A stretch of DNA of 64,000 bases, from NCBI RefSeq assembly GCF_029784165.1, contig NC_073694.1, positions 78,827,542 to 78,891,541 on the forward strand, written 5' to 3'. Position numbers and translations under genes: made by a program. The notes under the pieces were generated by a model. That model made no database searches and was not told the origin of the DNA. It saw only the letters and a list, made by a program, of their open reading frames with translations. The stretch comes from Wyeomyia smithii (Eukaryota; Arthropoda; Insecta; Diptera; Culicidae). Within the stretch, counting starts at the first letter, position 1. Each line of letters opens with the position of its first letter. Below, piece after piece: positions 45,007-56,940 of this stretch.

Positions 45007-45975
45007 TGAAGTAGAATACTTCTCTCAGGAAGTTCGGCTACATAGGGATGTGAAATGAAAATCTAAAACTGAAAAAAGTGAGAAATATGTCCAATTTCAA
45101 ATGCTAATAAATCGGTTAGTTTTCGATGGATTTCCTTCGTTTTTGCAGCAATCGATTAGAAAATCTTCTAAGATTCCTACCAAATGCATGAAATTGCAAT
45201 TTTACCATTCGAACTATTGTACTATTGAAAATTCTTAAGCCTTGTCAAAACACAAAATTCGACCTCTGATTGGTCGTTATACCGCGCTTTCCCAAGCACG
45301 GTCGGCAGAGTTACGGTCCTAGTAAATTGGGAATGCATCATTTGGCCTATATAAGAGCTTCATCAGATAATAAACAGACATTTCATCGGATATTAAATCG
45401 AACAACTGAAATTTGAAGAACACAAATGAATATTTGAAGAGTTAATATTTTCTCGTTTTGCGCTATAATCCAAAGTTAATTATCTTCATCTACATACTTA
45501 CTCTGACTATTATTACGTGTTTGCGTCGCTTAGTGTTTGGCTACGGTCATGCAGAACGCAAACAACGGCGCGATGCGATTCGGCAAGACGAAATGTGTTG
45601 AAATGTATAGCTCTACTTCGCCTTAGAAAGAGCTGTACATTTCACCACGGTAAGGCGAATCGCATCGCGCCGGCATTCGCGTTCTGCACAACCGTAGCCT
45701 TTTTTCCGTTCCTGTTTAATGATGTCGTATTAAATGTGCATATTACAATTCGGCAGCACTTCAACTTCTCATTTGCACAAAATTTAAAAATATTCAATGA
45801 ACTTCATTCAAAATATCAAACAAAAAGAAATTACAATACTGCCAATGAACGGTCAACGTTTATTTACTAGAAAAAATGACTGACACGCAAGCAGCTGGGT
45901 TATCTTTCTTGTAAAAGTATTCTACTTCAACCTTGCGGTCGTGGCTTTGCATACAACCTTCCTGTGATTTTTTTT
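45007..45975 (+). mobile_element. GAAGTAGAATACTT element with promoter module
   Basis: Module A1-like sequence (45007-45362) with ATTGGTCG and GGCCTATATAAGAGC, then a different body. It ends in AAAGTATTCTACTTC (45907-45921), the inverse of its start, plus CCTTGCGGTCGTGGCTTTGC shared with 49862-49881. It therefore belongs to one family with 48604-49905 and with the start of the array. Confidence 0.7.
45538..45703. mobile_element. ~165-bp foldback nested in the element
   Basis: GGCTACGGT..GCAGAACGC.. GGCGCGATGCGATTCG pairs with CGAATCGCATCGCGCC .. GCGTTCTGC .. ACCGTAGCC. The arms are ~70 bp with small bulges around TGTATAGCTCT / AGAGCTGTACA. Confidence 0.85.
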
Positions 45976-47591
45976 TTTACGAGAAACTTAAATTTGAACA
46001 CAAAACTTATTGCGCGAACAAAACAACTATTGGGCCAAAATAACTTGCAAGTAATAGGTGATGCGCGAAGTATTCAGGTTTCTATCTATATTTTACGACA
46101 TTCCCTTAAATTAAAAGATATCTCATGTCCATTTCATGAATAGTATTTCTGTGAATACTGTATATGCGAAATATCCTAACATCCGAATGTGAATCGTTTT
46201 CTAAAGATTCGTTTATCTCGCGAGCTACCTCATCATACCCTCAATACTTACAATAATAATTGTGATATGATACCTACTGAATTTATAAACTTGAAAACTC
46301 TCATGCATACAAAGCGTAACCGATGAGGATTATTATGTTTTGGCAAACGTTTGAACAGTTTTTCATTCATCTATCAAGAATCTAATCTAACTCGAATAGT
46401 TGCTCATTCGATCGAAACAGTGAAACTAGCTAAATGGAATCACATTTATTGTTTCCCGGCAGAATTTATATCTAGGTCAGACGCAAACAAAAGAAAAACC
46501 GACTCTCGACCTGACATTTTTTTAGTCAACGCAACACAAGAAAATATACATCTAGAATTTTAAAATTGGCAAAATGCATGCATTTCAAGCTAAAAAAGTA
46601 TATAAAATGCGTATTGGCTCGGGTAACAATGTATTATTTCAAATCAATTGACAAAATGCCTGAACATTATTATGGTCAATATTTAATTTTTATCTATTTT
46701 TCAAAAGCTAGAGAAGTTATAAAACAAAAACTTATCAGAAATCTGTCCGTGGACTCCGAAAGATATGCTCTGCACAGTAGGCGGCACTTGCTGGCACCAG
46801 CAGCAAAAATTTTGCATCCCAATACATAAAAAATAGTAAACACAAACTCAGGTATTTGGCATGCCTGTTTCGACATTCATCACGTATGTCAACCTAACAC
46901 TCACCAAAACAACCACAACACACTTCAAAGGCGTCAACAACTGTCAACAGTTTGTTCGCTCGGCGGAATTACATTTTTCATCAGACAAACACGAGTAGGT
47001 ATTCCATTCTAAAGCCAGATCGGCAACACCATCAGACCTTACACAAAGAAGAAAAAAGAGCTCTTAAGACGCAACAATAGCACTTAATTTTCCAATTGAT
47101 TTTCTTTCCAATTGGAATGTTGTCATATTGAAGATGGATGTAGTAATTTTCAGTCTAAATGAGCTATTGAAACATTCAGTTATAAAAGGGATACTTAGCT
47201 TCTGGTTTCCGAATGTTAAAAGGAGAAAAAGATTCTTAATAGTCGGAATACATTATCTGATTTCCGATTTCACTACCGAAATGCTTGACCTGTAGGTTAC
47301 ATGCTCTCGCTCCCGCTCTCTCTCGAACACTTTACATGAACTATCACCAAGGAAACGATAAACAGCAGACATATTTTGGCATGTCGACAGAAGCAGTATC
47401 TTTAATTCAAATTTCCACTTGCAAGTTTGCTTGTCCTGACGAATTTCACGGATTTCACACGCGGCGTACCGGGCTTAATAAGCCTGTTTTAAATTATTAA
47501 TTTTTTGACCCAAAAATCGTGGAAAAATCACTAATATTCGTAACGATTTTTAACGCGTTGCAGCCGTTCAGTACTGTGCTGCCAGATCTCC
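45976..47591. other. Right part of the 10.7-kb insertion
   Basis: Contains 46151-46408, the partner of the Penelope junction filler. Short plus frames (46351-46563, 46566-46829) show no known motif. Confidence 0.4.
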
Positions 47592-47634
47592 CACTATCAA
47601 AGCGTTTATTGAAAGTCAAAACACTGAACACTGA
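47592..47634 (+). CDS. Candidate host terminal exon, 3' part
   Basis: Right copy of the 21-bp repeat (47592-47612), then AGTCAAAACACTGAACACTGA: the frame continued from 36922 reads SQNTEH and stops. A possible poly(A) signal AATAAA is near 47772. Confidence 0.4.
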
Positions 47635-48600
47635 TGCATGGAAAATCCTAAATCGCTCGGTGATTTACAATCTACACTATAAGTAGGCACTCACGGTCGA
47701 TGGAGCAGCGATGAAGACGATAGTTGACCGCGATATGCACATCAACTACGAATTTGGAAAGATAATGTTAAATAAATCTACCAAAACATCGGGTGAACCC
47801 AGAACTGCAGTCTCCGGCTAAATAAGAAATGATATCCATGGTGAACAGAACTCAGGGTCAAACATTATTTGTCCCATTTCTGTCTAAAGACATAACTCAC
47901 GCCCCTCGTCAGACTTTGGAAAACCCACAAACGCTGTTGGTCGATCAAAAAGCCATAAAGACTTGGTTAGGGATACGATTCGATCAAGCATTCATACTAG
48001 GGATGGGCGATCGGCTCGCGAGCCGTTCATATGAACCGGTTCTTAGGAAAGAGCGAAAGAACGAACGGCTCACGAAAAAGACCATCAATCAGAAGCTGAA
48101 TCTATTTAGGTGAACCACTACCACAACAATAGAGTTCAAGGAATTTCTACTCCAAAATGTAAGCTTCTTTACGAAAGTACACAAATTGCTTCTAAAGAAG
48201 CAATTTTTATAGAGATAAGTGACTTTTCACCACGCACACTAGGAAACGTGTAAGCCCATGTAAAGTTGCTTTTGTTTCCTCCAAACTGTAAATCACCGCA
48301 GCTCGTTGCTTCGACTTTTATCACTTTTTAACGTTTTTGGTCGATTATGTTCAGCAGCTTCTTCCGATTTCTAATCACGAATAAAAAATAATGCAGAAAC
48401 AAGTTCTAAGGGGTAATATCTACCAAAAAAAATTTTTCTTGTCATTTTTTTTATTGGCTTAAATCATGCTAAAACTATCCTAGAATCACAATCTACATCG
48501 CCCAAGTACTGAACTAAACTCAAAATTCGTTTAAATCAATTTTTACCGAAAAACTTTTATGCTCCAAAATAACATTTTTCGTTTATTTTGGTCATGGTTG
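47635..48600. other. Downstream flank; hAT-like fragment possible
   Basis: A 36-codon frame at 47711-47821 is too short to call. AGGGATGGGCGATCGGCTCGC near 48000 resembles one end of a hAT-type element, but the partner end was not found. Confidence 0.35.
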
Positions 48601-48603
48601 TTT

Positions 48604-49905
48604 TGAAGTAGAATACTTCTCTCAGGAAGTTTGGCTACATAGGGATGTGAAATGAAAATCTAAAACCGAAAAAAGTGAAAAATATGTCCAATTTCAAATG
48701 CTAATAAATCGGTTAGTACTCAATGGATTTCCAATGGATTTGGTTCTTGCAGCAATAGATTGGAAAATCTTCTAAGATTCTTCCCAGATGAAGATAATTG
48801 TAATTTTATTATTTAAACTATTGTACTGTTGAAAATAGTCAAGCCTTGTCAAAACGAAATACTCGACCTCTGATTGGTCGTTATATGATTGTTTCCCAAG
48901 CACGGTCGACAGAATCATATACCTTGCAATTTGAAATATGCTATTTGGCCTATATAAGAGCCTGTTTCAGCCGAAGCCGCTCATAATAGTTCTAGATAAC
49001 GACAAAAGCAGGCCCCCCTCAGCAGCAGCAGTAGCAGTGCAGTGGATACCAGCGATAGCGGATAGCGGCCACAGATGTGGCATAGCAATGGATAGCGCAC
49101 TAGGTGCAGCGGATCTCAGCATCGATAGCAGCTTGGTCAGCTGATGCAGGGACAGCGGATACCAATGGTAGCGTATAGCGGCCACAACTGTGGTATGGCT
49201 ACGGATAGCGTAGCAGTTGCAGCGGGTATCAGCATCGATAGCAGCTGATGCAGTGAGGCACTTTAGTAAAATGCAGTCTCTGTGCGATAGCGGGCACTAG
49301 TAAATGCATTCAATGGAAAGTTGACTCATTTTGACAACACGTGAGCCGTCTAGTTTTGAGTGTTAAATCAGCTTTTCACTGTTTATTTTATCACAAGAAA
49401 TACTCAATTCGCGCTGTCAGTGATAACGCCAAGTTGTGATCGGTAACTTATCCGATATTGAATTGAACAACAAATTGTCCTTTTCAGGATGAAAAAAAAG
49501 CTGATGATTGAAGAGTCAATATTTTCTCTTGAGTTAATTTACATTTTTAAATTTGTAATAGTTATAAATTTTACTTTATCTACGTGTCTTTGAACGTACT
49601 GAATTCTCTTTTCCTTCAGTCATGAGCAAGACATCCGAAAATTTTCATTATTTGCATAAAAATTAATTTTCCGCATAGCCAAAATTTAAAAATTGCCAAG
49701 CCCCAATCATGACCAGCAACTTACTATTATATTGAAAATGGTCAATCCTTGTTGAAGCGCAAAATTCGATTGATCTGATTAGTCAACATTTATTTATTTA
49801 AAAAAAATGACTGACACGCAAGCAGCCGGGTTATCTTTTTCGTAAAAGTATTCTACTTCCACCTTGCGGTCGTGGCTTTGCACACAACCCTCCTGTGATT
49901 TTTGT
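48604..49905 (+). mobile_element. Single-copy relative of the array element
   Basis: Module A1 (48604-48963: GAAGTAGAATACTTCTCTCA, ATTGGTCG, GGCCTATATAAGAGCC), then a leader like the array units (GCCGCTCATAATAGTTCT, GCGGCCACAACTGTGG, runs of AGCAGC and ATAGCGG), then an AT-rich part with CGATATTGAATTGAACAACA. The end GTAAAAGTATTCTACTTC mirrors the start. Total ~1.3 kb with no plausible protein. This is the best picture of the unexpanded element. Confidence 0.75.
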
Positions 49906-50138
49906 TTTCAATTTCGAGGCCTTGTAAACCAGTAGAAGTCACCTATGATCGATATCGTGTTTCAAATGTGAAGTATAGAGGTTGCCGCATCAAGTTTCGA
50001 CCGTTACAGCGTCTCTAAAACACGTGTTTACTCACAATTACCATTTGTTTAGTCGATCAGCCGTTCTCGTGGTGTAGGTTCTTTATTTGAGTTTTTTGAT
50101 ACTTTTTAACTGTGAGTTATCCTCAAAAAAACTTAAAT

Positions 50139-50313
50139 ATGAGTGACAAGTTTTGCGTGGGATCGGACGCCAACCGCGTCAAAGTCACTGAGCGTCGCAT
50201 GTCTGATACCGCGAAAGAGGGTAGGCGCAGCTTTAGATCAGATAAAAAAAAAGGAAGAAGAGAAAGATAAAGCCCAGGAAGGACAACTCTACGGCACAGG
50301 GATAGCTGACTGA
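50139..50313 (+). pseudogene. Small basic/acidic ORF broken at an A9 tract
   Basis: ATG at 50139 gives MSDKFCVGSDANRVKVTERR then MSDTAKEGRRSFRSDKK. In the A9 tract (about 50247-50255) the phase changes. The next frame reads KEEEKDKAQEGQLYGTGIAD and stops at 50311-50313. The first frame stops soon after the tract in RRER. Together it looks like a ~57-residue highly charged protein with a 1-base slip. Family not recognised. Confidence 0.4.
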
Positions 50314-50790
50314 AGGTTAAAAAAATATTAGGGGCTTTATTATTGCGATTCGTAAGATTTATAGCATTTTGAAACTTTAAACGCGTTTTTCTCAAAACTA
50401 TGTTTTCAAAATCGGCGAGCAGTAGAACTGAACAAGTTTACATCCGATTGACTTTAAATTTTAACTATAGCTTTTTCATTAGATTATCTATATTTGGCGA
50501 TTGATTAACAACAACAAAAGTTATAAACAATTAAAGTCGATTTTTTTTGTCAAAAAAGAACTTTTTTTTTAAACCGGTGCCATTTTGCGAAAAAAAATTC
50601 TAAAAATATAGTCATGTGTACTTCACTAGCGACACTTATGTAGATAATGAGAAAATTTTTGTTTTGGTGATAGGTGGAGTTGGGCACGACTTCTACTGCT
50701 CGCCGCGGAACAACTTTTAAAAAAAGCGGTTTACGGCAATCGCTGCACAGCCGCACAGTACTTTTATATAGCTCAAGAAATGGCCTGTGC
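50314..50790. other. Spacer, nothing recognised
   Basis: AT-rich with no repeated or coding signal. Confidence 0.4.
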
Positions 50791-50814
50791 TATTTTCACG
50801 AAGTCAAGGGTTGA

Positions 50815-51610
50815 GTGGACAGTGGATTCCTCAAAACCCAGCCAGGACCAAATGGAATTTATCCAGTAAGCAAGGATACTATAGTCCCTCTTCCGGTAGA
50901 GATGTTCAGGGCTAACATAATATTAGCTACATTCCTGGTAAATGGCGAAAAGTCGACGTCATATTTATTCCTAAGGCTGGAAAACGGGAGAGGACGGGTC
51001 CCAAAGCATGCAGACCAATCAGTCTAGCTTCTGTCATTCTGAACATGATAGAGAAAATCATTAATCCATATATCAAATTATCGTATTTGAACAGTAGACC
51101 ATTAAACAAGCTTCAGTTTGCCTATCAATCTGGTAAATCAACTGAAACAGCACACGTTGGTTTTAAAAGTAAAGAAGTTTTCTGATGTTAAAGGAAATCA
51201 CACTTTCCGCTTTTCTTGACATTGAGGGAGCATTTGACATTGCTTTTCATGAATAAGCTATGCAAAAAAGCAGTTTCGACAAGTGTATCTCAAATTGGAT
51301 ACTTGCTTTGTTAGCTAAAACGGTTGTCCGCAAGAGGGGTGTTATCTCCAGTATTGGCCTCTTGTAGTCTAGTAGTCGCCATTATTGTGATAGTTTGGGG
51401 GAATTGTGGGTCTACAGTTACTAAAAGAATACAATCAGCCCTAAATTACACACTCGAATTGTGTAACCTGGAAAGAATAAACGTTTATCTTTTTAAAGTA
51501 TGCAATCTTAAAAGCCAACAAATTCCTCTGGGCTTGCGGCTTTACATTTGGCGAAAAGTGGGGACTCAAACCGAGGATGATTCACTGGTTATACTCGGCA
51601 ATAGTGAGAC
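50815..51610 (+). pseudogene. LOA/R1-type LINE reverse transcriptase, badly broken
   Basis: Pieces in changing frames: GPNGIYPV, then FIPKAGKRERTGPKACRPIS and LASVILNMIEKII, then QFAYQSGKSTETAH and LSAFLDIEGAFD (catalytic Asp), then a GCPQ-GGVLSP-like piece with stops near 51330-51360, then FTFGEKWGLKPRMIHWLYS and AIVRPR near the end. The order matches LOA/R1-group RTs. The catalytic ADD box is missing. Many frameshifts and stops. Confidence 0.8.
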
Positions 51611-51693
51611 CTAGAGTATATTTGTATATTTGTATATTTTACTATAGTTTATCTGACAATAGTCTCAATAAATAGCAAAAATCAGAGTCAAGT

Positions 51694-52715
51694 CTAAAAC
51701 ATATTTGACAACTTTAACCTATCCACAAATTTTCGTGATGATTCACCGAACTCAAATAAATCTTTAGCACTCAAAAAGGTTTTGATTGCGGCGGCGATTC
51801 GCTCGTGAAAACCATAGGATGTACGATGAAATGCAGTTTGTAGTAGGCCAGTCGATCTGAGAGTACGTTGCGAAGCACGGAAGTTTAACTGGAACAGAAG
51901 CGACGGTGAATCGATCTCGCCATTCAAAATTTTGGTGACAAATACAGCTTGCTACGGCGTTGTGTCAAGGCCAAGTAATCGACAGCGATCAGGATACGGT
52001 AGAAGGTTTTCCGGGTCACGTAATGCTAATCGAACGAATCTTTTTTGGACACGTTCTATCCTTAGACACCAAGATAGCTGATCGGGAAACCAAATCATGC
52101 TGCAGTTTTCGAGTAGTGGTCGTACCAGTGAACAGTACAGCGCTTTTAGACAGTGTTGTCGGTTTGCTTTCGATATTAAGTTGGCATGATGCAAATTAAA
52201 ATTGAGCCTAGCGTCAAGTTTGATACCAAGGTCACAGACACGGTCAACTCTTTTTAGCTCAAGTCCATCAATGCGGTATTCGAACATAATAGGGTTTAAT
52301 GTTCGGTGAAAAGTCATAACCTCGCATTTTCCTATGCTAATCACTAGGCAGTTCCTATGACACCAGTCAACAAAAACATTTAGTAGAGCTTGTAAACGGC
52401 GACAATCGTCAATTGTGCGGACTACCAAGTACAACTTTAAGTCATCCGCGTATACTAATTTACAACCAGTCTCCAACAGTAGCATAGCATCATTAGAGAA
52501 AAGCGCAAAAAGCAGAGGCCCCAAGTTGCTGCCTTGCGGTACTCCCGATTTGTTAGTGAATTGCGACGAAACACAAGAACCAAGTTTCACACGTAGAATC
52601 CTACACATAAATATGAACTCTGCCATTCGACGAACGGACGTGATGCTCCAAGTCGTAAAATTTTACGCAATAATATGCAATGGTCGATACGATCGAAAAC
52701 ATATAGTATGGTGGT
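51694..52715 (-). pseudogene. Jockey-type LINE RT fragment with intact YADD
   Basis: From the right: VFDRIDHCILLRKILRLG (first catalytic Asp, about 52620-52705), a frame change, then SGVPQGSNLGPLLFALFSND, KLVYADDLKLYLVV (catalytic pair intact), GKCEVMTFHRTLNP, DLGIKLDARLNFN, LKALYCSLVRPLLENCSMIW, ending DTTP. A stop is followed by the tail frame (51694-51927) with PSLLFQLNFRASQRTLRSTG. Truncated before the fingers domain. Confidence 0.9.
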
Positions 52716-52719
52716 CTGA

Positions 52720-54180
52720 AAATACCAACCACCCACAACTTGACAGATTCTCTTAGTTTCGCGTACTCACAAATTGTAGGTGTCGCTACCGTACACAAAC
52801 AATGGGATCGTCCGGTTTTGGCGAAACAACTTTTTTGCAAAAGAAAATAAATTTTCATATCACTAGACGTGGACGTCAAAAGTACACCACGCTCAACATT
52901 CGATTTGGACGTAATAAATGAGTTGGTACAATAATTTAATAAGAAAAAATCAATAAATTATGAATTCTTAAAAATAGAGAACGAAGAGAAAGAGGGAGAA
53001 GAGAGAAATTATGGTCGTTGCATGTCTATTATGTTACCTACTTCGGTATATGTAGTGTGCGTGTTATAACTGTCGGTAATCAACACAGGCAATTATATTG
53101 ACTGTTTGCCTGACAGCTGGCGCTGCAGTAAAAATACTGAAGATGATTTGCAAACAGCATTTTACCTATCAAGATTCTATTTGCAGAGAAATATCACGAG
53201 TTTACACAGCGGGAAACTTTAAACATTTAGATTTTTTTCACTAGACGGTAGATTCAAACTAGGAAAACGCCCAACACGCTATGTACCTACCAACTCCTGT
53301 AAAAACATAACCTCAAATTAAAAACGAAACCGGATCTTGATCTGACAAGAATGATCAGCCAGATGGCTCTTAAATGGGTGAATCTACAGGCGCTGGGGTC
53401 ACTGGACCTGGATTCAATATATCAATTCCAATAGCTCACAGTTTTGCGATGCTATTTGAACATGCACGAATATGTTTGGCCAATTCAAGTTAATCTCAAA
53501 CCTGTTAAAAGATCACTCGGTTCAACTTTTTAAGAGTTTAGGCCATCACTGTTATAAACAAGAGAATGTCATGGAATTAACGCCATTAAGTTTGTAAGTA
53601 AAAGTTCGTAAAAGTTCGGAATGCATGGCAGATCCCAGATTTTCTATCCGTGACTTCAACCTTGTGGTGATGACAATGATGATGGTCCCGCCACATACCC
53701 CTACAAAGGTTTGAGCTGGACGATTTATCTATAGATTATTAATGTAGTCACATTTTAATCAGTTATACAAAAAAAAGGAACTGATTTTACCTCCAGATAT
53801 AAACTTCTTCAAAAACTGTACACTTGATTCATAGAGCACACAAAACTAGTACAGGGTTTTCATGACCTTCAGCCAGACCAACCACAACTATTTCATGATT
53901 TTCTCTAAGCATTCAAATAATTTTAACCCTTTCCCGCTCATGGTGACTCTAAAGCACCAAGAATTATAATCATCATATCTTGACATAAAACAGTTTGTTG
54001 TGCTTACGATTGTTCCATAAACTTTTATATGCTGCCTCAGAGCATCACTGGGCATTTTCTTCAACATACTACAGTTGACAGTAATTTTAGTTAGTCTACA
54101 AAGTGTTCACTTTGAATTTTCTCGTGAAGCTATAAATCGTCAGGCAAACTCTACATTATTTTGAAAAACTTAGTGTCATT
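52720..54180. other. Intergenic stretch, no gene seen
   Basis: No frame or recurring repeat supported. Confidence 0.45.
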
Positions 54181-55670
54181 CTATACAATAGAAACTTTCA
54201 CGTGTGAAATACATTGTCTCTTAAACTGTGCAAGTGTCGGTGCACGTTTAACATGTCTTGGCATCGAATTGAAAAAAATTATACCTTTATAAAACAATGA
54301 ATTCTGTGAAGCTCTCGTTAGAAAGAAAGGTGTTTTTATTTCATCCGCGTTCCTAGTGTTATATCTATGAAAATCACGAAAAGAGGTTTCAATTCGATCA
54401 CTCAAATATTGAGGTAGCAAACCATTTTTTTTTAAAATGAACACCATAGACAAAATTAACAATTCGCTGCTTCACAGATAGCCATTGCAAAGCGTCCAAC
54501 ATGAAAACAGAGGAAGTTAATATATCACAATTTAAAATCGAACGCATTATTCTATTCTGCAAACGCTGTAACCTCAAAAGTTGTGTGTTATTGGCCAAGA
54601 ACAAAAATGTAGGGCAAAAATCCAAATGTGGAGAGATGATTGACTTGTATAGCTGTATTTTACTACTTATCGTTAATTCGTTTTTCAGAGGGCATAGAAA
54701 TCCATACTTTTTGGAAATTTTCTTGATGACATTGTCAACGTAGAGCTTCGTAGCTGCAAGGTTACAGAGTCCGCTTTGACAAGCGAATGGTCATAGGTTC
54801 GAATCTCAGTAGAACCAAGCCATTCGTTGGCAAAAAGAACTTCAAGTATGGGTTTATTCTCAGGCTCTTCCACAAAATATATTCTCTTCAGACTAAATAA
54901 CCACTGGTCTAAAGCTTCGATTATATCATAGGCACTATAGCACGTTATACGCTGTTAAAGTTAAAACTTGCAGGAGGACATGATAAAGTCGATAAGGAAG
55001 GCAGTAGGTTATTAAGTCTGAATAAGAAGACAAAAAGCAGAAACAACACGGAGCAGGTTACTTCTCACTAGGTAACACTGCAAAAGAGTAAAAATAAACA
55101 AAAATGTGCGAACAGCTAAAACGTTCGGACAATGCCACAAAAGATCAAAAAACTATACTGGTCGCAGTGGGGTCCATACAAAAAAAAAAATGCGAGCGTT
55201 GAACTTCAGGTTGTCATCAAGAATCTCGCCAAGATATTTAATCTCCCGAACGCGACCAATTGCCTCATCATCTATAATAACAGAGACATCGTCATTTACA
55301 ACGGTGCGCGAGAAAATCATAAATTCAGTTTTATCAAAATTCAATTTCAATTGCTTATACTTCAACCATCTGCTTCAAGAACGTAAATCTTCGTTGAAGT
55401 GTGGAACGGCTTCTTCCACATTCTTAGCTGCAATGAATAACACGGTCATCGGCAAAAAGATTAATATCACAAAAATGTAAAACTCGTCGCATGTCATTTA
55501 TATACATAATAAACAAAAGGGGCCCTAATACACTTCCCTGTGAAACTCCAAGATTATTCTCCACGGGACTAGAAACAGAATCATTAAAAACAGTCGGTTG
55601 ATTTCTGTCAGACAAGTAGCTTTTAAACCATCTGAATGCAGTACTCGAAATTCCAAAGCGCTTGATTGTG
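54181..55670 (-). pseudogene. CR1-like LINE RT, C-terminal half, split by an insertion
   Basis: Read leftwards: KRFGISSTAFRWFKSYLSD, GVSQGSVLGPLLFIMYINDM, INLFADDR (catalytic pair intact), KYKQLKLNFDKTEFMIFSRT, VREIKYLGEILDDNLKFNAR (to ~55190). It resumes at ~54741 as VDNVIKKISKKYGFLCPLKN, IQLYKSIISPHLDFCPTFLF, LLRLQRLQNRIMRSILNCD, ending GIIFFNSMPRHVKRAPTLAQ. The gap is filled by 54742-55191. Some stops and frame changes. CR1/L2-group assignment is by motif only. Confidence 0.85.
54742..55191 (+). mobile_element. tRNA-headed SINE-like insertion in the CR1-like LINE
   Basis: The head at 54742-54820 has TAGCTGCAAGGTTACAGAG (A-box region) and GGTTCGAATCTC (B box). The right end is an A11 tail at ~55181-55191. 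Removal restores the order of the LINE RT blocks. The target duplication is not resolved. Confidence 0.6.
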
Positions 55671-55829
55671 AATATATAAGTCTATTGCGCAAAAGCCAAA
55701 GTATTTAGGTTTTAATGTATTATGCAATGTACTATGCATTACAAAATTACAAAATAACCATGGGCGCAACTACGGGGGGGCTTCAACACAAATTAAGATG
55801 TCGTCATTCATTGGCTTAGAACTAGTCCT

Positions 55830-56140
55830 GCACCCCGGATCGTTTCTCAAGCCTAGCTCTCTTACTCATCTTACCAGTCAGACAAGAGCTGTAGTAACTC
55901 GTGCTGTATCAAGAAGTTGCCGCCATTTTACTCGGTTTTGGGCTGTGTTTCACCAGTTCCTGCGCCCCGTTACTTTCTGGTGCCGGTAGGGTTAGCTGAA
56001 GAGAAGTGATTTCACAGGGTTGTCGTCCAGCATCCTTACGACGTGAACGGCCCACCGCAACCTATTGTCTTTCGCCAGGTGCGCAATGGGGTTCTCTCCA
56101 AGCAGCGCTTGTAGCTAATGGTTCATGCGCTGTCGCCGTT
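55830..56140 (-). pseudogene. RTE-type LINE, C-terminal tail
   Basis: Reads RTPIAHLAKDNRLRWAVHVV and RMLDDNPVKSLLFS, then a stop and RVKWRQLLDTARV, the usual C-terminal block after the RT in RTE elements. The RT itself is absent between this and 56266. Confidence 0.7.
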
Positions 56141-56265
56141 ATCCGTCGTCCGTTTGTACTCCACCGTAGATAGTCCACAGCACCTTCCGTTCGAAAACAC
56201 CAAGAGGACTTCTGTAGAGGACTACCGGTTATATCAGGGTTTTGTAGTTTTTTGTATTGAAGTAG

Positions 56266-56940
56266 TCATGTCCGATCAGCACTGTGATTGGTGCGTACGT
56301 ATGTAATGTCTGTGAAGAACGGGCCGTCGATGAGAACGTGGTCAATTGTTTTGCTGTACGTTGGTCGAGGAAAGAAGGGACTTTGGACTGCCAGCCCGTG
56401 GGAAGCTGCGAAGTTGGTGCATAGCAGGCCGTTGTCGTTCGTCACGGTGTACAGGCTATGCGGACCGATCACCGGCTTATATAAGTCTTTCCTTCCGTTC
56501 ATGTCCTCAATGACGATCTTGATGTCTCTACGCGAGCAGCTATCGTAAAGTTTCTCCAGCTGTGCGTAGAACGTTTCTTTTTCTGCATCTGGTCTTCCTT
56601 CGTGAGGGCCGTGCACATTGGGAATAGTGTAGTTGTAGAACCAGCCTTCTATTCTCAACAAACACAACCTGTCGCTGATTGCCTGCCACTTCATCACACG
56701 ACTCTGCATCCTGCACAGCACTATAGAACCGCTACCAAGCTCATTGGTTGTGCCACCGCTTTGGTGGTACTGTGCCTTGCGGTCACAAATCCACCGTTCC
56801 TTCTCTCCTTTCAGGCAAAGCTCCTGGAGCGCAACGATGTCGAAGTGGCGGGATTCTAGCTGATCCAGCGGAATCTGGTCGACATCCGGGGCGTTGAGCG
56901 ATCTACTGTTACATGTACCGAGCTTCTAATCGTCGTCCTT
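56266..56940 (-). pseudogene. RTE-type LINE, AP endonuclease domain
   Basis: Starts near LGTCNSRSLNAPDVDQIPL and DIVALQELCLKGE (endonuclease motifs with Asn and Glu). It continues FYNYTIPNVHGPHEGRPDAE, RRDIKIVIEDMNG (the usual GDFN is degraded), HSLYTVTNDNGLLCTNFAAS and IDHVLIDG. One nonsense/frame break lies near 56720. An upstream minus frame (56856-57095) reads RCLASYTYGGSPAARLGIAA. It resembles JAM1-like RTE elements of mosquitoes (inference). Confidence 0.8.

Larger units (their letters stand above)
36923..47591 (-). mobile_element. 10.7-kb composite insertion flanked by 21-bp repeats
   Basis: The left end in reverse complement finishes with CAAGCTCAAGC, a short tandem motif of the kind that ends some LINEs, so the original insertion was probably a LINE on the minus strand. 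Long target duplications fit target-primed insertion. Most of the original body is gone or unrecognisable. It now hosts the Penelope element (37054-39989) and the 1281-bp array with its relatives (40233-45975). Confidence 0.55.

Noticed and set aside
47711..47821. 36-codon frame beginning MKTIVDRDMHINYE
   Set aside because: Looks protein-like but is too short and has no splice or homology support.
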